Assembly (NCBI RefSeq): GCF_008710155.1
Contig: NZ_VYPZ01000020.1
Span: forward strand, 1-64,000
Direction of reading: 5' to 3'
Length of the DNA: 64,000 nucleotides
Origin: Sphingobium limneticum
GTDB taxonomy: Bacteria > Pseudomonadota > Alphaproteobacteria > Sphingomonadales > Sphingomonadaceae
Of the stretch, positions 62,276 to 64,000 are shown piece after piece; the first letter of the stretch is position 1; the number at the start of each line of letters is the position of its first letter. The translations under genes and the position numbers were made by a program. The notes beneath the pieces were generated by a model that saw only the letters and a list, made by a program, of their open reading frames with translations, searched no databases and had not been told where the DNA came from.

Positions 62276-63045
62276 CACCGCTTGTAGATCTGACCGGCAA
62301 GCGCGGCCTCGTCATCGGGATCGCAAACGAACATAGCATCGCGGCAGGATGCGCGGAGGCATTTGCCCGGTGCGGCGCCCGGCTTGCCGCCACCTATCTC
62401 AACGAAAAGGCAAAGGACTGGGTCCAGCCTGTCGTCGACCAGCTCGGCGTCGAATGGACTGCGCCGTGCGATGTACGCATCCCCGGCGAACTCGAGGCGC
62501 TTTTCGGCCAGGTGCAAGAACGCTGGGGTGGCCTCGATTTCCTGCTGCACTCGATCGCCTTCGCGCCGAAGGAGGATCTCCACGGTCGGGTGGTCGACAG
62601 CAGTGCGCAAGGCTTCTCGACGGCGATGGACGTGTCCTGCCACAGTTTCCTTCGCATGGCGAAGCTCGCCGAACCGCTGATGGCAACGGGCGGATGCCTG
62701 CTTTGCGTGACCTTCTATGGTTCGGAGCGGGTGGTCGAACACTATAACCTGATGGGTCCCGTCAAGGCGGCCCTGGAAAGCGCAACGCGCTATGTCGCCG
62801 CGGAACTGGGCGCCAAAGCCATTCGGGCACACGCTATTTCACCAGGGCCGATTGCCACCCGCGCCGCAAGCGGAATCGACCGGTTCGACGAGTTGCTCGA
62901 TCGGGCTGCCGCGCAGGTTCCCGCAGGAAAATTGGTTGACGTAAGCGACGTCGGCGCGCTGGCCGCCTTCCTCGTCAGCGATGCCGCGAAGCGGATCACC
63001 GGCACGATCATTCCGGTCGATAACGGGCAGCATCTTTTCGCGTGA
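62272..63045 (+). CDS. fabI: Enoyl-[acyl-carrier-protein] reductase (FabI type)
   Basis: A 257-aa divergent SDR of the FabI class. It has the FabI-type N-terminus (LTGKRGLVIGIANEHSIAAG), HSIAFAPKEDL, the Tyr in FYGSERVVEHYN and the Tyr-x6-Lys pair in YNLMGPVKAALE, then ITGTIIPVDNGQHL. It would reduce enoyl thioesters with NAD(P)H. Inside a PHA/acyl-phosphate operon it may act on enoyl-CoA or be a second FabI, inferred from context. Confidence 0.88.
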   Translation: MTPLVDLTGKRGLVIGIANEHSIAAGCAEAFARCGARLAATYLNEKAKDWVQPVVDQLGVEWTAPCDVRIPGELEALFGQVQERWGGLDFLLHSIAFAPKEDLHGRVVDSSAQGFSTAMDVSCHSFLRMAKLAEPLMATGGCLLCVTFYGSERVVEHYNLMGPVKAALESATRYVAAELGAKAIRAHAISPGPIATRAASGIDRFDELLDRAAAQVPAGKLVDVSDVGALAAFLVSDAAKRITGTIIPVDNGQHLFA

Positions 63046-64000
63046 TCGTTCGGGCTGCCCCTCTTGCCCTCGCAGCCAGCGCCGTACTGGCGTCGCAGGC
63101 GCACGCGCAAGCTGCTCTGGAGTATGTCGTCCAGCGCGCAGGCAACCGCGATCAGAGCGGACATATCCTTGTCGATGTGCGCGTTCTCAATGCCGGGGCG
63201 GCCGCGCAGGAGGTTCGCCTTCCCGACGAGGTTGCGGCCGATCTGGTCAGCAACGGCACGTATCGAAAGGTCTGGCTGCAACGAGGCGAAAAACAGGCTG
63301 CGGTTCTGACGATCCGGGCCAATGGCTTTGCGGCGGCGCGCTACCGGATCGACTTTCAGGACGTCATGGACGGCGCGGCCTTGTCCATTCCCTCCTGGTC
63401 AACGCAGCAAATCCTCCTGACGATCGGCGTCGATCCTGAGGCCGACCGCTCTGCCCCGGTCGCCCTGACTGCCGCGCCCTCGCTCACGCCTCCGACCTCT
63501 CCGCAGATATCGCCAGACTCCGTCACACCATCGCCGACAGACCGAACCCGGGGCAATGCTTTCATCCCCAATCTCTCGGTCTACGAACCGATCTATGCGG
63601 TCTATGGCCCCGGCACCAACACCGACGCACGCATCCAGATCAGTTTCAAATATCAGCTGTTCGGAAATCGAGCGCGGATGGACCGCTCTCCCTCGCTGAT
63701 CGACGGCCTCTATTTCGCCTATACCCAGCGCATGTTCTGGGACGTGGCGGCGAAATCCTCGCCCTTCCGCAATATCGATTATCAACCCGAGCTCTTCTAT
63801 CTCTCGCCTGCCCTGCCCGTGTCAGATAAGGCCACGATCAGCGGCCAGATCGGCCTTCGCCATGAGTCCAATGGACGCGATGGCGCAGCCTCGCGCAGCC
63901 TCAACATGCTCTATCTGGCCCCGATGGCCGGCTTCTCGCTCGGCGAGGACCGAAGGCTGACGATCGCGCCGCGGCTGTGGCTCTATCTCGGAAACCTTTC
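63042..64000 (+). CDS. pldA: Outer-membrane phospholipase A (OMPLA), partial
   Basis: The frame starts at GTG 63042, overlapping the fabI stop, and runs off the window. A signal peptide (APLALAASAVLASQAHAQ) precedes an N-terminal domain not found in the short enteric PldA. The PldA barrel follows: SVYEPIYAVYGPGTNTDARI, FKYQLFGNRA, LYFAYTQRMFWDVAAKSSPF, and the active-site segment GLRHESNGRDG (His and Ser of the H-x-S-N-G motif). It hydrolyses phospholipids in the outer membrane. Coupling to a PHA/acyl-kinase operon is unusual. Confidence 0.85.
   Translation, partial: MIVRAAPLALAASAVLASQAHAQAALEYVVQRAGNRDQSGHILVDVRVLNAGAAAQEVRLPDEVAADLVSNGTYRKVWLQRGEKQAAVLTIRANGFAAARYRIDFQDVMDGAALSIPSWSTQQILLTIGVDPEADRSAPVALTAAPSLTPPTSPQISPDSVTPSPTDRTRGNAFIPNLSVYEPIYAVYGPGTNTDARIQISFKYQLFGNRARMDRSPSLIDGLYFAYTQRMFWDVAAKSSPFRNIDYQPELFYLSPALPVSDKATISGQIGLRHESNGRDGAASRSLNMLYLAPMAGFSLGEDRRLTIAPRLWLYLGNL

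Noticed and set aside
60515..62278. 587-aa minus-strand open frame
   Set aside because: Antisense to the MaoC-Pta fusion and ackA; no recognisable domain.

Overview
This window is chromosomal DNA of a high-GC alphaproteobacterium, most likely a sphingomonad close to Sphingobium. The call rests on gene content, not on a database search: TonB-dependent receptors of the sphingomonad type, a subclass B3 metallo-beta-lactamase with the rare E116 (B3-E) metal site known from Sphingobium, aromatic-catabolism genes, a complete cbb3 oxidase cluster and many IS elements.

Layout. (1) 1-2815: IS3 remnant, then a divergent AmpR-like regulator / B3-E metallo-beta-lactamase pair. (2) 2969-7611: a broken 2H phosphoesterase, then a probable zinc-homeostasis locus (TonB receptor divergent from a COG0523 GTPase plus DUF1826 gene). 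(3) 7947-19616: a four-gene secreted-hydrolase/decarboxylase/cupin operon with a LysR gene, an MFS exporter, decayed genes (13.6-14.3 kb), an MscS-type channel, a LysR/YcaC-like hydrolase pair and an SDR. (4) 19732-21937: an IS3 element joining a truncated LysR gene to a truncated ROK repressor. (5) 22452-32069: a LysR-controlled candidate catabolic operon (TonB receptor, MBL hydrolase, FAD monooxygenase, extradiol dioxygenase, C-C hydrolase-like enzyme, small membrane protein, cupin, FAH-family enzyme). No described pathway was recognised for it and it is the best candidate for something new. (6) 32100-32938: IS110 and IS66 fragments.

(7) 33294-47465: a microaerobic respiration island: ccoNOQPGHIS, an Fe-S-type FNR, a FixLJ-like pair, a universal stress protein, ompW and hemN. 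Four FNR/FixK-like boxes lie at ccoN, at fnr itself, and as a pair between ompW and hemN. The FixL homologue has Arg where the proximal heme His of FixL should be, so FNR may be the main oxygen sensor. (8) 47455-54125: a plastic region with a truncated integrase, a 19-bp perfect hairpin, tandem repeats, repeated ACTCAATGAGT palindromes, IS1380 and IS256 elements, an Rmf/CrpP-like microprotein and a frameshifted globin-coupled diguanylate cyclase. (9) 54277-56580: a TetR-quinone oxidoreductase-SDR operon with paired operators. (10) 57112-64000: a TetR gene and a tightly coupled operon phaC, MaoC-Pta fusion, ackA, fabI, ending in an outer-membrane phospholipase A cut by the window edge.

Three genes (14.14, 44.46 and 53.57 kb) carry apparent single frameshifts in otherwise intact frames. 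They may be pseudogenes or sequence errors. No tRNA, rRNA or CRISPR array was recognised by eye.
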